Shown: positions 16,158-24,746 of the stretch, in pieces | Numbering within the stretch: position 1 is the stretch's first letter | Layout of the letters: every line of letters starts with the position of its first letter | Source: a virus | Direction: 5' to 3' (one strand) | IMG/VR virus record: IMGVR_UViG_3300047311_000367 | Coordinates: 1 to 45,052 of that record | Length of the DNA stretch: 45,052 nucleotides | The notes under the pieces: model-generated | Databases searched by the model: none | Told to the model about the DNA's origin: nothing | Seen by the model: only the letters and a program-made list of their open reading frames with translations | Made by a program: the position numbers and the translations under genes

Positions 16158-16826
16158 ATGGCCACGACTAAAGACACCCTAGCAAACTATTTAAAGTTTT
16201 TTATTTCTACGGATTATCGCGTAGTGAATAAACTCTTAGATAAGACGAGCTTATATCGTTTTGTACAAATTGTATTCGATACTCTAAATGATGAATTAGT
16301 GTCGGGAAACGCCGTCAAGATAAAAAACTTCGGCTTGATAGGAGTGTTTAAAAACAAATTGAAAATAGTCAGAAATCCTAGAAAGCCAAAAGAACTACAC
16401 CATCAAAAACAACTCTTAACTGTACGCGTGGCTTTTTCTTCGGCGACCAAGTACGCACCCGCCTATGAGATGGTAATTGCATACACGGAATTTTGTAAAA
16501 ATGTGCATGTACAATTCGAAAATTTTCTTAAAGGGAAAAGTAAAATAACCCGTTACTGCATAGACGATGTGCGATTGTTGATGGCCGAGCTTTTTACGCG
16601 ACTCCAAAAAGATCGCCAAGTCCAAATTCGCGATTTTGCCTGCTTCAACAGAATGAGCTCTCATAGACATGTCGTGAACCCCACAAACGGCGTCGTCATT
16701 GATAAACGAATTGTGTACCGACATGGACAACGTTTTTCGTCGAAGCTTATTGCCCGGATACACGCCAGCCCTGCATACGAAAACCACATACTCGCACAAC
16801 GACTGTTGTTCGGACTTCAAAACTAA
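16158..16826 (+). CDS. Tandem double HU/IHF-like DNA-bending protein
   Basis: Start ATG 16158, with TTAGGAG upstream. 222 residues contain two HU/IHF-like units. Unit 1 (about 5-95) has FVQIVFDTLNDELVSGNAVKIKNFGLIGVFKNK then VRNPRKPKE..., matching the HU helix-turn plus G-x-V-x-I-x-x-F-G-x-F and R-N-P arm tip. Unit 2 (about 115-215) repeats it: LLMAELFTRLQKDRQVQIRDFACF..MSSHRHVVNP, then V.YRHGQRFSSKL. HU and IHF normally work as dimers of ~90-residue chains, so one chain with two units could act as a built-in dimer that bends DNA for replication or packaging. Confidence 0.7.
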   Translation: MATTKDTLANYLKFFISTDYRVVNKLLDKTSLYRFVQIVFDTLNDELVSGNAVKIKNFGLIGVFKNKLKIVRNPRKPKELHHQKQLLTVRVAFSSATKYAPAYEMVIAYTEFCKNVHVQFENFLKGKSKITRYCIDDVRLLMAELFTRLQKDRQVQIRDFACFNRMSSHRHVVNPTNGVVIDKRIVYRHGQRFSSKLIARIHASPAYENHILAQRLLFGLQN

Positions 16827-16843
16827 AAAATTTCACAAAATTC

Positions 16844-16871
16844 TTGCAAACCGTACAAAGTGATATAGACT
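16844..16871 (+). promoter_or_regulatory. Sigma70-like promoter
   Basis: TTGCAA (16844-16849), a 16-bp spacer and TAGACT (16866-16871) in the gap before the gene at 16900. Confidence 0.5.
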
Positions 16872-16899
16872 CAAAGTATCGACGAAGCAGAGAACCAAC

Positions 16900-17100
16900 A
16901 TGAGTACTGACCAGATAATCTCAAGATTACAACTTGACATAGCAACAAGCGAATGTGAACTATATGCGCGCATAGTACTGCACGCACAACAGTATTTTCG
17001 GAATTCGGATATTTCCAGCTATAAAGCCGCAAAACATTTAAATTGTGCGCTTGATCTCAAAAGGAAATTACAATGCCAGTCTATGAATACTCATTTATGA
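16900..17100 (+). CDS. Hypothetical protein, 66 aa
   Basis: ATG 16900. A predicted helical protein with two Cys near the N-terminus and one near the C-terminus. Its last 28 bp overlap the start of the next small membrane-protein gene in another frame. Function unknown. Confidence 0.5.
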   Translation: MSTDQIISRLQLDIATSECELYARIVLHAQQYFRNSDISSYKAAKHLNCALDLKRKLQCQSMNTHL

Positions 17101-17252
17101 TAGATACTATGATCGAAATAGTTGCTCTAGGCATTCCAATTATATCAATCTGCCTAATATCGAGCGGTCGTGATAGTACCGCCAATACCATAATGTTTAT
17201 TTACGTATGTTTGACAATTTTTATTTGCGCACTATTATGGGAAAGGATATGA
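17073..17252 (+). CDS. Small membrane protein, 59 aa
   Basis: ATG 17073, with AAAAGGA upstream, to TGA 17252. Two hydrophobic segments (IVALGIPIISICLI and IMFIYVCLTIFICALLW) separated by a polar loop GRDSTANT, a hairpin topology. Function unknown. Confidence 0.55.
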   Translation: MPVYEYSFMIDTMIEIVALGIPIISICLISSGRDSTANTIMFIYVCLTIFICALLWERI

Positions 17253-17253
17253 T

Positions 17254-17427
17254 ATGTTATTTACAATTGTTATTATAAGCACTGACGATGGTTTAGTTCG
17301 TGGAAGTACCTTAGATTCCGATGTTGTCATTGGAAAAGTCGTCGAAGTGCTGACCAAGAATGATTACGGAGCTAACATACTTCGTAAAGGTTCAGTTGTA
17401 CAAATTCTCAGTACTTTCTACGTATAA
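17254..17427 (+). CDS. Hypothetical protein, 57 aa
   Basis: ATG 17254, with AAGGA at the end of the previous gene, to TAA 17427. Beta-rich pattern (MLFTIVIIST, VVIGKVVEVLT, GSVVQILSTFYV). No family recognised. Confidence 0.5.
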   Translation: MLFTIVIISTDDGLVRGSTLDSDVVIGKVVEVLTKNDYGANILRKGSVVQILSTFYV

Positions 17428-17437
17428 GGAATTCGTC

Positions 17438-17695
17438 ATGATCTCGATACAACCAATTTCGCCTATCCGGTGTCTTCCGCCTAAAACACCAGATAAGCCT
17501 CCACGTCGTTTTTACGTCATCGGGCCGCACTTTCACCAGTATAGAGTGTTCTTCACGTACAAAGCGGCTTCCGAATACTGTGCTCATCTTTTCGAAACAA
17601 CAAAGGAAAAAGATCAACAGCCCGCTATTTACGAAGTTCTTGATAACGGAAAATATGCTAAGATGCATTTAAAGGAGGATAGACATGAACGATAA
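17438..17695 (+). CDS. Hypothetical protein, 85 aa
   Basis: Start ATG 17438, with AAGGA 7 nt upstream; a longer in-frame start overlaps the previous gene and is rejected. A Pro-rich N-terminus is followed by a small alpha/beta unit (RRFYVIGPHFHQYRVFFTYKAASEYC). Overlaps the next gene by 11 bp. Confidence 0.55.
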   Translation: MISIQPISPIRCLPPKTPDKPPRRFYVIGPHFHQYRVFFTYKAASEYCAHLFETTKEKDQQPAIYEVLDNGKYAKMHLKEDRHER

Positions 17696-18095
17696 GATAA
17701 ACCCTAGTCACTATAAGAACCACCCCTCTGGAATTGAAGTAATAGAGATTACCGAAATGTTAGATTTTTGTGTGGGAAATGCTGTCAAATATGTATTACG
17801 AGCGGGTAAAAAGGATACCGAGACAACCGAAACTGATTTACAAAAGGCGTTATGGTACTTAGAAAAAGCTATAAATGACGAAAGCCTTGGTTTTGCTCAT
17901 TTTAAGAATCATTTGAAAAATGTTCCGAAGACTTTGGAAAAGTCTCGTTTCTCATATTTACAGCATCTCATACAGAAGTATCTTAAATACGAAATCACCG
18001 GAAGCTTCATTTACGAATTCCTGACTAATATATCTCATGGAGATATAAAAGCTTGTCGCGTTATTCTGCGTAGTGAATTGATAACATTAAAATAA
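17685..18095 (+). CDS. DUF3310 (SaV-like) protein
   Basis: 136 residues. INPSHYKNHPSGIEVIEITEMLDFCVGNAVKYVLRAGKKD...DLQKALWYLEKAI is the hallmark of DUF3310, a small phage domain often called nucleotide-kinase-like. The C-terminal half is helical and unlike the usual family end. AAAGGAGG is upstream of the ATG. It probably belongs with MazG and ThyA in nucleotide metabolism. Confidence 0.8.
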   Translation: MNDKINPSHYKNHPSGIEVIEITEMLDFCVGNAVKYVLRAGKKDTETTETDLQKALWYLEKAINDESLGFAHFKNHLKNVPKTLEKSRFSYLQHLIQKYLKYEITGSFIYEFLTNISHGDIKACRVILRSELITLK

Positions 18096-18103
18096 ACTAA
18101 AAC

Positions 18104-18131
18104 TTGACTTTAGAGTTGTGCAATCTATATT
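18104..18131 (+). promoter_or_regulatory. Strong sigma70-like promoter
   Basis: TTGACT (18104-18109), a 16-bp spacer and TATATT (18126-18131), directly upstream of the small gene at 18161. One of the best promoter matches in the window. Confidence 0.65.
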
Positions 18132-18160
18132 GAAATCGTAATTACTCCAGGGAGACTGCG

Positions 18161-18319
18161 ATGAAAAATCTAGATGTGAAACCTGTCAAATACAGCAATG
18201 ATTGGTGGAAAATGAGAGCCGCCTTAGTCTATGCGGCTAATCCGAAATTGCGCGACAAGCAATTCATCAGCTCCGCAACACCTCGAATACCTACCATGTT
18301 CGCGAGAACGTTGAAATAA
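18161..18319 (+). CDS. Hypothetical basic protein, 52 aa
   Basis: ATG 18161, with AGGGAGA upstream, to TAA 18319. It is the last plus-strand gene and has its own promoter and terminator, so it forms a one-gene unit. Sequence NDWWKMRAALVYAANPKLRDKQF is basic and helical. Function unknown. Confidence 0.6.
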   Translation: MKNLDVKPVKYSNDWWKMRAALVYAANPKLRDKQFISSATPRIPTMFARTLK

Positions 18320-18320
18320 A

Positions 18321-18346
18321 ACTAAAGCGGCCTAGGCCGCTTTAGT
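18321..18346. terminator. Perfect 26-bp palindrome, bidirectional terminator
   Basis: ACTAAAGCGGCC, TA and the reverse complement form a perfect palindrome between converging genes (plus stop 18319, minus stop 18346). A-rich and T-rich flanks on both sides suit termination in both directions. Confidence 0.85.
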
Positions 18347-19086
18347 CATTCCGGAAAACTCCACCATCCTGCTCGCGCCGTCAAGGCACCTGTCACCCCC
18401 GCAAGCGTCAATGCACCGTACTCGATGCGACCTCGGAACGTCGGAGGCACATACGTCGCTGCGGCGCTAATATCCGTACCTTGTATTAACGTTGCACCCG
18501 CCGCCGTACTCAACCCCAACGTCGTCGGGATCGTCGATCCTGTGCACTCAGTGATAGTGGATTGAGAGCCTATGGTACCGCTGTGAAATATGAATTGTGA
18601 GGTGCCAGAATCCCACGTGCATGTTTGACCGCCAGTCAACGCGAGCCTGGTCGCCATAAAGGCAGCGGCATCCTCGAAGCTGGTGACGTTAAGAAAGTTG
18701 AGCAATCCGACTGCGGCATGGACGACACCATCAATGGTGATACTTAACGTACCACTCGTAGCTTGCAGTGCAGCCAGATTAAGAGCCGATATATCAGCGC
18801 CTGTCAATGATGCCCCAGTCGCGCCTGCAACAACGCCTGTACACGTGATGGCGTTGTTCGTCGGTGCCAACCAGACGTTGCCCATGGGCGCGACAAGTAC
18901 AGTAGCCGTCCCGGCGGTAGGCGTGACGGGGACGAGGGCATCAATGTCCGAGAAGAATTCGATATAGAAAATACGGTTATTATCATAGCTTGAGGACATA
19001 GACATAGTATATAACGTACCGTCCGTAACCGGTAGTACCGTGTCGTTAGCCGCTAAAATTGGGAAATATTGATTATTCGCACTCAT
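18346..19086 (-). CDS. Tail-fibre-like or adhesion protein sharing a domain with the tail sheath
   Basis: 246 residues. Residues about 100-205 match residues about 100-205 of the sheath at 30465-31988: L.ALQATSGTLSITIDG, SFEDAAAFMATRLALTGGQTCTW, SGT.GS.STIT.CTG, and a following GATLIQG. Similarity is visible even in the DNA at 18610-18640 and 31510-31540. The N-terminal 75 residues are beta-rich and unlike the sheath. It is the last gene of the late operon, after the lysis genes. Probably a virion surface protein; a host-binding role is inferred. Confidence 0.6.
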   Translation of the reverse strand: MSANNQYFPILAANDTVLPVTDGTLYTMSMSSSYDNNRIFYIEFFSDIDALVPVTPTAGTATVLVAPMGNVWLAPTNNAITCTGVVAGATGASLTGADISALNLAALQATSGTLSITIDGVVHAAVGLLNFLNVTSFEDAAAFMATRLALTGGQTCTWDSGTSQFIFHSGTIGSQSTITECTGSTIPTTLGLSTAAGATLIQGTDISAAATYVPPTFRGRIEYGALTLAGVTGALTARAGWWSFPE

Positions 19087-19338
19087 TTAAGGCTCACTCC
19101 CTTGTTTTACCCGGACGCCCACAGCCGCCGTAGTGATCGCGCCGGAAACGACGCCCGCGCCGCCTGCAAAAAGCGTCAAGTCGAATGTACCGCTTTTTAG
19201 AGTGACGTAAAAAAATAAACAAAAATACATCACGGCAAGCATAAAAGCGAACCCATAACCCGCAACGCGCGCGGGGTCGAATGTCTCATTATCCTTGCCT
19301 GTAAAACAGTGCAAGAGTAGGATATATAACCTATCCAT
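19087..19338 (-). CDS. Holin-like membrane protein
   Basis: Start ATG 19338 is chosen because it nearly abuts the previous stop; a longer frame begins inside the upstream gene. 83 residues with two hydrophobic segments (VAGYGFAFMLAVMYFCLFFYV and LTLFAGGAGVVSGAITTAAVGV). The FDPARVAGYG...FDLTLFAGGAGVVSG layout is typical of a small phage protein next to endolysins that is assumed to be a holin. Confidence 0.6.
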   Translation of the reverse strand: MDRLYILLLHCFTGKDNETFDPARVAGYGFAFMLAVMYFCLFFYVTLKSGTFDLTLFAGGAGVVSGAITTAAVGVRVKQGSEP

Positions 19339-19552
19339 GCTTCTTGCCGGCGAACAGATGATCTTGACGTGCTTCAATCCGCGCGACGTTGATCGCCAGG
19401 TCAGTCACGACGTCAGTCAGACGTTCGAATTTCTCGGCAAGCGATGATACACTTTCCGACGTTGTTATGCAAAGTTTATAAAACAACCCCGCGTTAAAAA
19501 CAAACGTCAAGAGTGCTATGGCATAGCCAATACCGCTGTTAAGGTCGATCAT
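19331..19552 (-). CDS. Membrane-anchored coiled-coil protein, spanin-like or lysis accessory
   Basis: 73 residues. One transmembrane segment at about 8-27, then a heptad-like helix (VSSLAEKFERLTDVVTDLAINVARIEARQDHL). The N-in anchor plus coiled coil resembles inner-membrane spanins or DUF2730-like proteins. It sits between endolysin and holin-like genes. Confidence 0.5.
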   Translation of the reverse strand: MIDLNSGIGYAIALLTFVFNAGLFYKLCITTSESVSSLAEKFERLTDVVTDLAINVARIEARQDHLFAGKKHG

Positions 19553-19565
19553 ATTCTGTCCTCCT

Positions 19566-20231
19566 TTATAGTTGTGCAGCTTGAAACAAAGACTTGCGGC
19601 GTGCTAATGCCATAATCTTACTAGGGTCAATACGGGCGTTGCCGCAGTTAATGATGGCGCTAATACTCGTAATGTCGTTAACGTCGGCAAACGCATTACA
19701 ACCGCGAGAAGAGAAAAAGTAAGCCGCGCTCAACGCAGCCGCAGCCTTACCACATAGCAAATCTGGATTGTCAACCAAAGGCAGCCCAATTGCCTTACCC
19801 ACTTGTTCGTAGTTACTTTTCATAGTGATCTGGATCAAGCCACGTCCACGATATTTCCAGCCGTCGCCGGATGCTGAATCCCCATTACCACCGCGATTGG
19901 CATAGACTAAATTGGCTATTGCTGCCTGATCTGCAGGATGAGACGCATTGCGTCCATATCGAGCTGCAAAATCGGCAGTCACCCGGTTAGGCCACGTGCG
20001 TTTTAGGGCGTCTTCGGCGTAACTTAAACTTTCTACCAGACGCATTAACCCCGCCGATTCAACGCCGATTTGCGACAAAAAAGCGGCGTATCTGAGCTTG
20101 GTATTGATCTGGTACGCGTCGCATGCAGTTTGCAAAAGCGGCGTCCACACCATGGCCACGCCGATATCGGCGCCTGTGCCTGCGGATACCTGCAAAGGGG
20201 TTAATTTGTCCAAAAGCAATCTCCCTATCAT
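19566..20231 (-). CDS. Endolysin, glycoside hydrolase family 19
   Basis: About 221 residues. FLSQIGVESAGLMRLVESLSY supplies the catalytic Glu of GH19, and YRGRGLIQITMKSNYEQVGKAIG is the family's second signature. It cleaves peptidoglycan, as many GH19 lysins of phages of Gram-negative bacteria do. No signal peptide is seen, so release depends on a holin. ATG 20231 overlaps the previous TGA. A TTG at 20213 lies about 7 nt after AGGGAG and is a credible alternative start that would remove six residues. Confidence 0.9.
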   Translation of the reverse strand: MIGRLLLDKLTPLQVSAGTGADIGVAMVWTPLLQTACDAYQINTKLRYAAFLSQIGVESAGLMRLVESLSYAEDALKRTWPNRVTADFAARYGRNASHPADQAAIANLVYANRGGNGDSASGDGWKYRGRGLIQITMKSNYEQVGKAIGLPLVDNPDLLCGKAAAALSAAYFFSSRGCNAFADVNDITSISAIINCGNARIDPSKIMALARRKSLFQAAQL

Positions 20232-20578
20232 TTGCGCAAAGTAGCTCGCAACGCGGTTATCTGCGCATCTAAGTTTTCCAGCCATCCACCGTCCGTACCG
20301 AGCACGGCTTCACGCGTCCGTCGTCGCGTAACCGATTGTTCCAGTGCGTCAATTTGACTCAATATAGGCTCGTTAAAGAGATCGTCAGTGGGGTCATGTG
20401 CTTTCAATACCGCGAGCACTTTTTTAACCATAGCCGCATTTGCGTCTTCTTGCGGAATTATTTGCCCCAGGTCGTTGTAAAACCACACGTCGCCGTTAGA
20501 ACTCCACCCACAAAAATTATCGGGGACACCGGCGGCGCGTAATTCGGCGATAAAACTAATCGTGATTTTATCTGTCAT
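20228..20578 (-). CDS. Tail-fibre-associated hypothetical protein
   Basis: 116 residues following the fibre gene, the usual place of a fibre assembly chaperone. ISFIAELRAAGVPDNFCGWSSNGDVWFYNDL, then helices LKAHDP..., resembles short tail-fibre-assembly or XkdW-like proteins. The exact family is not certain. Confidence 0.55.
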   Translation of the reverse strand: MTDKITISFIAELRAAGVPDNFCGWSSNGDVWFYNDLGQIIPQEDANAAMVKKVLAVLKAHDPTDDLFNEPILSQIDALEQSVTRRRTREAVLGTDGGWLENLDAQITALRATLRK

Positions 20579-20579
20579 A

Positions 20580-22448
20580 TTAACCTCGAATTGTCACGTG
20601 ATTATAGAGCACTGTGCTCGTGACCGAGCCGGCGCTCGCCGCCCCAAAAGGGGAGAAATAGTAAATCGTACCTCCCGCTGCCGGGAAGAATGTGACTAAG
20701 GAACCCGACACGGATGTCGTCGAAGTCACATTGGTGGCGTCCACACCCCCCACGATAGTCGCACCTGAGACTACATTCTCAACACTTAAGACTAATGTTG
20801 TAGATGCGGTGCCGGTCAACTGCGAGACAAGTTGTACCGTGTCTTCGCCCCAACTAATAAAATTGAGGCGTGCGGATGATGAAATTTCGTGGAAGCTGCC
20901 ACCAGTCAAAGTGACACCACTCACGGTTATTTGCGCGGTCTTCAAACGGCGATTGAAAAAACTTAGGACACCTACCGCATTTTGAGACAAATCGTAAAAC
21001 TGGGATGATGCATTAGTCTGTAATGCTCCAACTAAGGTTTGCGCATTATTGCCTGTCATAACCGAGACGCCTTGATTGTTACCGACCGACGTCGTGGGTG
21101 CGGTTGTTGACGCGGTGAGCACCATATTTGAGCCGGACATCGACGCGTAGACGTAGTAAAAAGTCGAGGCTGACAAACCACTATTGGAGAGTGTCGGATA
21201 ACTGCCGGCGTTGTTGATTAGCTGCGGTATGCCGTTAATAAGCAACGTCTGGCCGTTATATGGCGATAGCGTCAACACGGTAGCTGACGTGTAACCAAGA
21301 TAACACTGACCGGCAGCACCCATTTGCCAAGCTTGCGGCACACCCGTGTATGCGGTCGGCGCACCGACGGTTGCCGCACCCGTTATTGCTGCCGTCGCGC
21401 CAACTTGCAAAGTCCCTGGCGCGCCGGCGGGTGCGTTGGCATCGAGAATCAATCCGCCCAGGTGCACAGTGGTACCGCCTGCACTTTGCACCAACACCCA
21501 GCCTGGGGTGCTGGCAGTGCCTGGTACAGCGCTGGAATATTGCCACTGCACCAACGCGCCGGAATTGATTTCGTTGCCGACAAAACTCGCGCCGGATGCG
21601 GTATAAGCTGTCGCGCTAATGCCATTGACAGTGACGGTGACCGTACCGGATGTGTTCGCGTGCGTGGCGCGCATGCGGATGCGCAAACCGTCGACAAGTG
21701 CGTTAATGGACGGTGTAAAAGTCATCGTGAAAGTGTTGCCGGAACCGGTGTCCACGGCATAATCATTGGACGCGAAAGCTTGGCTTGCGACAATATTGGT
21801 GCCGTCGCAGTATAGCGTCTGGCTCGAACCCGGCGACGTGGCTACTCCAGTACCAGCAGCGGTCTTGCACGTGATCGTAAAAGCGCCCGTGCAACGATTA
21901 GCCAAAATAAATTGCGTAGGGCGTGTCGGGATAACCAAGTTAATATTGGCGGTCAATACACCTGTGATCACAATAATGGGGTAACTTGCCTGCAATGGCG
22001 TCAACGTCACATTGGCGTTTGTCATCGTGATCGATAAAACGTTATCGGCGGATAGCGTACGCCAACCCGTGTACGTGGCGGCATTCTCAGGGTCGTTGGT
22101 GTTGTTTGCAATCGTGTTAACCCAGAAGCCTGTCCCGTCACTATGCGCGACTATTGCGCCTTGCGGATAACCACCAATTGCCGTCGCGAAAGTTCCATCA
22201 AAAGGAAAGCTGCCGCCGGCCTGTTGCCATTGCGAGTATACGGACAAGTCGTATAGGATGCCGTTCATATCCTGACCAAAAGGCGGTATACCGCCGCTGG
22301 CAATCGGCAACATTGTCAACGGTGGAAAACCGTCGGTGAAACTCGCAGCGCCGGGGGTCACCCCAATCTGCGATGGCACGGGTATAGTATTCTTCGCGCC
22401 GCTATTGGCAAATGGCACTGTTACCTTGGTAGGGGCTGTCAAACTCAT
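20580..22448 (-). CDS. Tail fibre (receptor-binding) protein
   Basis: 622 residues, Thr/Ser/Gly/Ala-rich and beta-repetitive. The N-terminus (PFANSGAKNTIPVPSQIG...GFPPLTMLPIASGGIPPFGQDMNGILYDLS) is the conserved virion-attachment segment of many myovirus and prophage fibres, followed by long repetitive beta strands. The distal part should decide host range. Near-repeat DNA in the middle suggests past slippage or recombination. Confidence 0.8.
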   Translation of the reverse strand: MSLTAPTKVTVPFANSGAKNTIPVPSQIGVTPGAASFTDGFPPLTMLPIASGGIPPFGQDMNGILYDLSVYSQWQQAGGSFPFDGTFATAIGGYPQGAIVAHSDGTGFWVNTIANNTNDPENAATYTGWRTLSADNVLSITMTNANVTLTPLQASYPIIVITGVLTANINLVIPTRPTQFILANRCTGAFTITCKTAAGTGVATSPGSSQTLYCDGTNIVASQAFASNDYAVDTGSGNTFTMTFTPSINALVDGLRIRMRATHANTSGTVTVTVNGISATAYTASGASFVGNEINSGALVQWQYSSAVPGTASTPGWVLVQSAGGTTVHLGGLILDANAPAGAPGTLQVGATAAITGAATVGAPTAYTGVPQAWQMGAAGQCYLGYTSATVLTLSPYNGQTLLINGIPQLINNAGSYPTLSNSGLSASTFYYVYASMSGSNMVLTASTTAPTTSVGNNQGVSVMTGNNAQTLVGALQTNASSQFYDLSQNAVGVLSFFNRRLKTAQITVSGVTLTGGSFHEISSSARLNFISWGEDTVQLVSQLTGTASTTLVLSVENVVSGATIVGGVDATNVTSTTSVSGSLVTFFPAAGGTIYYFSPFGAASAGSVTSTVLYNHVTIRG

Positions 22449-22460
22449 TTTAAACTCTCG

Positions 22461-23156
22461 CTATGTAATCGTACGAACGTTAGTCGAACTCATGAATGTA
22501 CCCACACCATCGAAAGGGTATGTCTGACCGTTTGTTCCCCACGGTGTGGCGTCGCCGGCTTCGGCGAAACCGAAATGCGGCATGTTGATATTTGCCACAT
22601 CCGCCAACACGCCGGCGGGGCGGGGCAATGCAATACCCGACGTCAAGATTGCTAACTCATACGGTTGCAACGCAAACAAAAACGTATACCGCATACGCAT
22701 TTGCCCAAGATCATTCACGAAAACCGCCCCTCGTCCCGGGAACATGTTTAGCAGTATTTGATTCAAAGCCGGCGCTGTTGTCGCACTTATATTTGCTAAT
22801 GCTTTCGCCAAAATAAGTATTCGGTATGCATCATCAGACAGGGCAAAAGTTGGCGTCGTATCCTCGGTCGTGTTGAAGACGCCCTGTCCGAAAGGGTACA
22901 CGTCAAGTGTCCCTAGAGTTGGCTGAAAGCCAAATAACGTATTATCAAAATTTCCCGGAATGTACCGCGATACGCCGACAACATCTCCCCAGAAATCTAG
23001 GCCAAAACCTTGGGCGGTTGCCACATTCCAGACATAATTATAAAAATTATCAAAATTCGTAGTCGGGTCAAAATACTGATTCATATTATTCAGCATTTGT
23101 GACAATATCGGACTATCCGCCCATTGTACTTGTTCTGTTTGCAGATAATTTTGCAT
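22461..23156 (-). CDS. DUF2612 baseplate or fibre-attachment protein
   Basis: 231 residues. FYNYVWNVATAQGFGLDFWGDVVGVSRYI and the LSDDAYRILILAKALANIS...LNQILLNMFPGRG segment are typical of DUF2612 proteins, which lie between the J-like baseplate protein and the fibre. It probably links fibre to baseplate wedge. Confidence 0.75.
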   Translation of the reverse strand: MQNYLQTEQVQWADSPILSQMLNNMNQYFDPTTNFDNFYNYVWNVATAQGFGLDFWGDVVGVSRYIPGNFDNTLFGFQPTLGTLDVYPFGQGVFNTTEDTTPTFALSDDAYRILILAKALANISATTAPALNQILLNMFPGRGAVFVNDLGQMRMRYTFLFALQPYELAILTSGIALPRPAGVLADVANINMPHFGFAEAGDATPWGTNGQTYPFDGVGTFMSSTNVRTIT

Positions 23157-23157
23157 T

Positions 23158-24393
23158 TTAGACCAACGTCACGGTTATGTTGGATACCGACAATGTCGGC
23201 TGTTGATCAATACCAAGCGTGACACTGGACGTAATGGGCGATGGCGACGTATTGACATATAGAGATAATATATTGACGTACGGAGATAGGGCGACAATTC
23301 CGGTGTAATAGCGGCTCGAATAAATGCTCGACCCTATTCGTGCAGGTTGTCCGCCGTCTTGCCCCGAAAAAGCCGCCAATACGGCGTTTTGTGTTAGGGT
23401 GATGATATTGGCAGGCAAACCCGAATTGCTAGCGATTCGCACTGCAAAATAGACTGGGGTAGGCAGTGGCACTAAATACGTCACGTCATAGGTCGGATAG
23501 GGTACACTATATCCACTATTGTCCGTGACCGTGACCGTGACGACTGTTGCCCCCACGCCGACGTTTGAGTTGTACGAACATCCCAAGTCTTTTTTTGACC
23601 AAATTGCCTGTGCTATATCCGTGGACTCACCGCCGGTCACGGCGACATAAACCGAGTGAGCGGCAAGAGGGTAGTTTGTCGCGCCATAGTTGACGACCGA
23701 ACCAGACGGATTGTCTACAACAAAGACATCCAGCACGTCTTCAACTGCAAACACTTCTCCATAAATCGCCTGAGGAGACCCATGCGCATTAGCGGCGACA
23801 GACTGTGCACGACGAAATTCAAATTGCTGCGCCATTTCGACATCTGTACCTAAAATTCCTGCGCCTGAATTATTGATCGCATCCCATCCGGTAATGGTTT
23901 GTCCTACTATATTAAGCGTGTTGGCCGGACACCCTATTGGCCCCGTTGCGACATTGGCGAAAGTCGTATTGACAGTTCCACCAGCAGATATCGTGACTTC
24001 GTCTGTATTGAGGTATTGATTATTACTTGTGTCATACGCTATTGCGCCAACCGGAATTACAGTTCCTGCAACCCCGGTAATCGTCACCGTGACAGATGTT
24101 GGTTGTGCAGGCTTACGCGTCATAAAATAAATTCGCCCAATCGCGTCTTGCATAAAGCCGCTTGAGAAATCGGGGTTTATTCCATTGACGTAAAAGGCAA
24201 ATTGGTTATTCATGTCGCCGAGTATGGCAGCTTGAGTCGATGCTAACTGACCTTGCGGGGTGTTCAAAGCGGGATTGAGCAAACCACCAAATGCCGTATT
24301 TAAATCGGATTGTGTCCCTGCTAAAATGTCAGCTTCGGTCGGAAGAACAAGGCCCGTAGACGTGAACTGAATCAATGGCACTGCGCTTGTCAT
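23158..24393 (-). CDS. Baseplate J-like wedge protein
   Basis: 411 residues. FTSTGLVLPTEADILAGTQSDLNTAFGG...LNTPQGQLASTQAAILGD and the central VSVTITGVAGTVIPVGAIAYDT-like segment identify the J/Gp47/XkdT family. It forms the baseplate wedge with the gp25-like protein just upstream. The start overlaps the previous stop by ATGA. Confidence 0.85.
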   Translation of the reverse strand: MTSAVPLIQFTSTGLVLPTEADILAGTQSDLNTAFGGLLNPALNTPQGQLASTQAAILGDMNNQFAFYVNGINPDFSSGFMQDAIGRIYFMTRKPAQPTSVTVTITGVAGTVIPVGAIAYDTSNNQYLNTDEVTISAGGTVNTTFANVATGPIGCPANTLNIVGQTITGWDAINNSGAGILGTDVEMAQQFEFRRAQSVAANAHGSPQAIYGEVFAVEDVLDVFVVDNPSGSVVNYGATNYPLAAHSVYVAVTGGESTDIAQAIWSKKDLGCSYNSNVGVGATVVTVTVTDNSGYSVPYPTYDVTYLVPLPTPVYFAVRIASNSGLPANIITLTQNAVLAAFSGQDGGQPARIGSSIYSSRYYTGIVALSPYVNILSLYVNTSPSPITSSVTLGIDQQPTLSVSNITVTLV

Positions 24394-24746
24394 ATTTGCA
24401 CGGCCCCCGCCTGATTATTTTCATCAACGAACTGAATTTGTCCCGTCAACGATCTGTTTTCGAGTTTCTGAATCACGCACTGTGCCGACACAACACCAGG
24501 CACCGTTAAAGCCACCGCAACATAGATATTTTGTAATATAGCAATACTGGGAAGACTACCAAGCAAATAGCTATAAGGAACTCCTAATGTGGAATCGTAC
24601 CATACCTCTCCCAAATAGGTTTTGCACGCCGTGGCAACGTCTTGAGCCAACGCGTAAGGTGGTGACGCCATGGCTATATTCCCACTTGCATCCACGACTA
24701 AATCCCACGTCGTTAAATCCAACAATAGGGTATTGTACATTGTCAT
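24390..24746 (-). CDS. gp25/W-like baseplate protein
   Basis: 118 residues. The family features are a leading strand pair, LAQDVATACKTYLGEVWYDSTLGVPY, and the ENRSLTGQIQF end. The E-V-W/F-Y segment corresponds to the EPR-type core of gp25. Its neighbours, spike and J, fit a contractile baseplate. ATGA overlap on both sides. Confidence 0.75.
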   Translation of the reverse strand: MTMYNTLLLDLTTWDLVVDASGNIAMASPPYALAQDVATACKTYLGEVWYDSTLGVPYSYLLGSLPSIAILQNIYVAVALTVPGVVSAQCVIQKLENRSLTGQIQFVDENNQAGAVQI

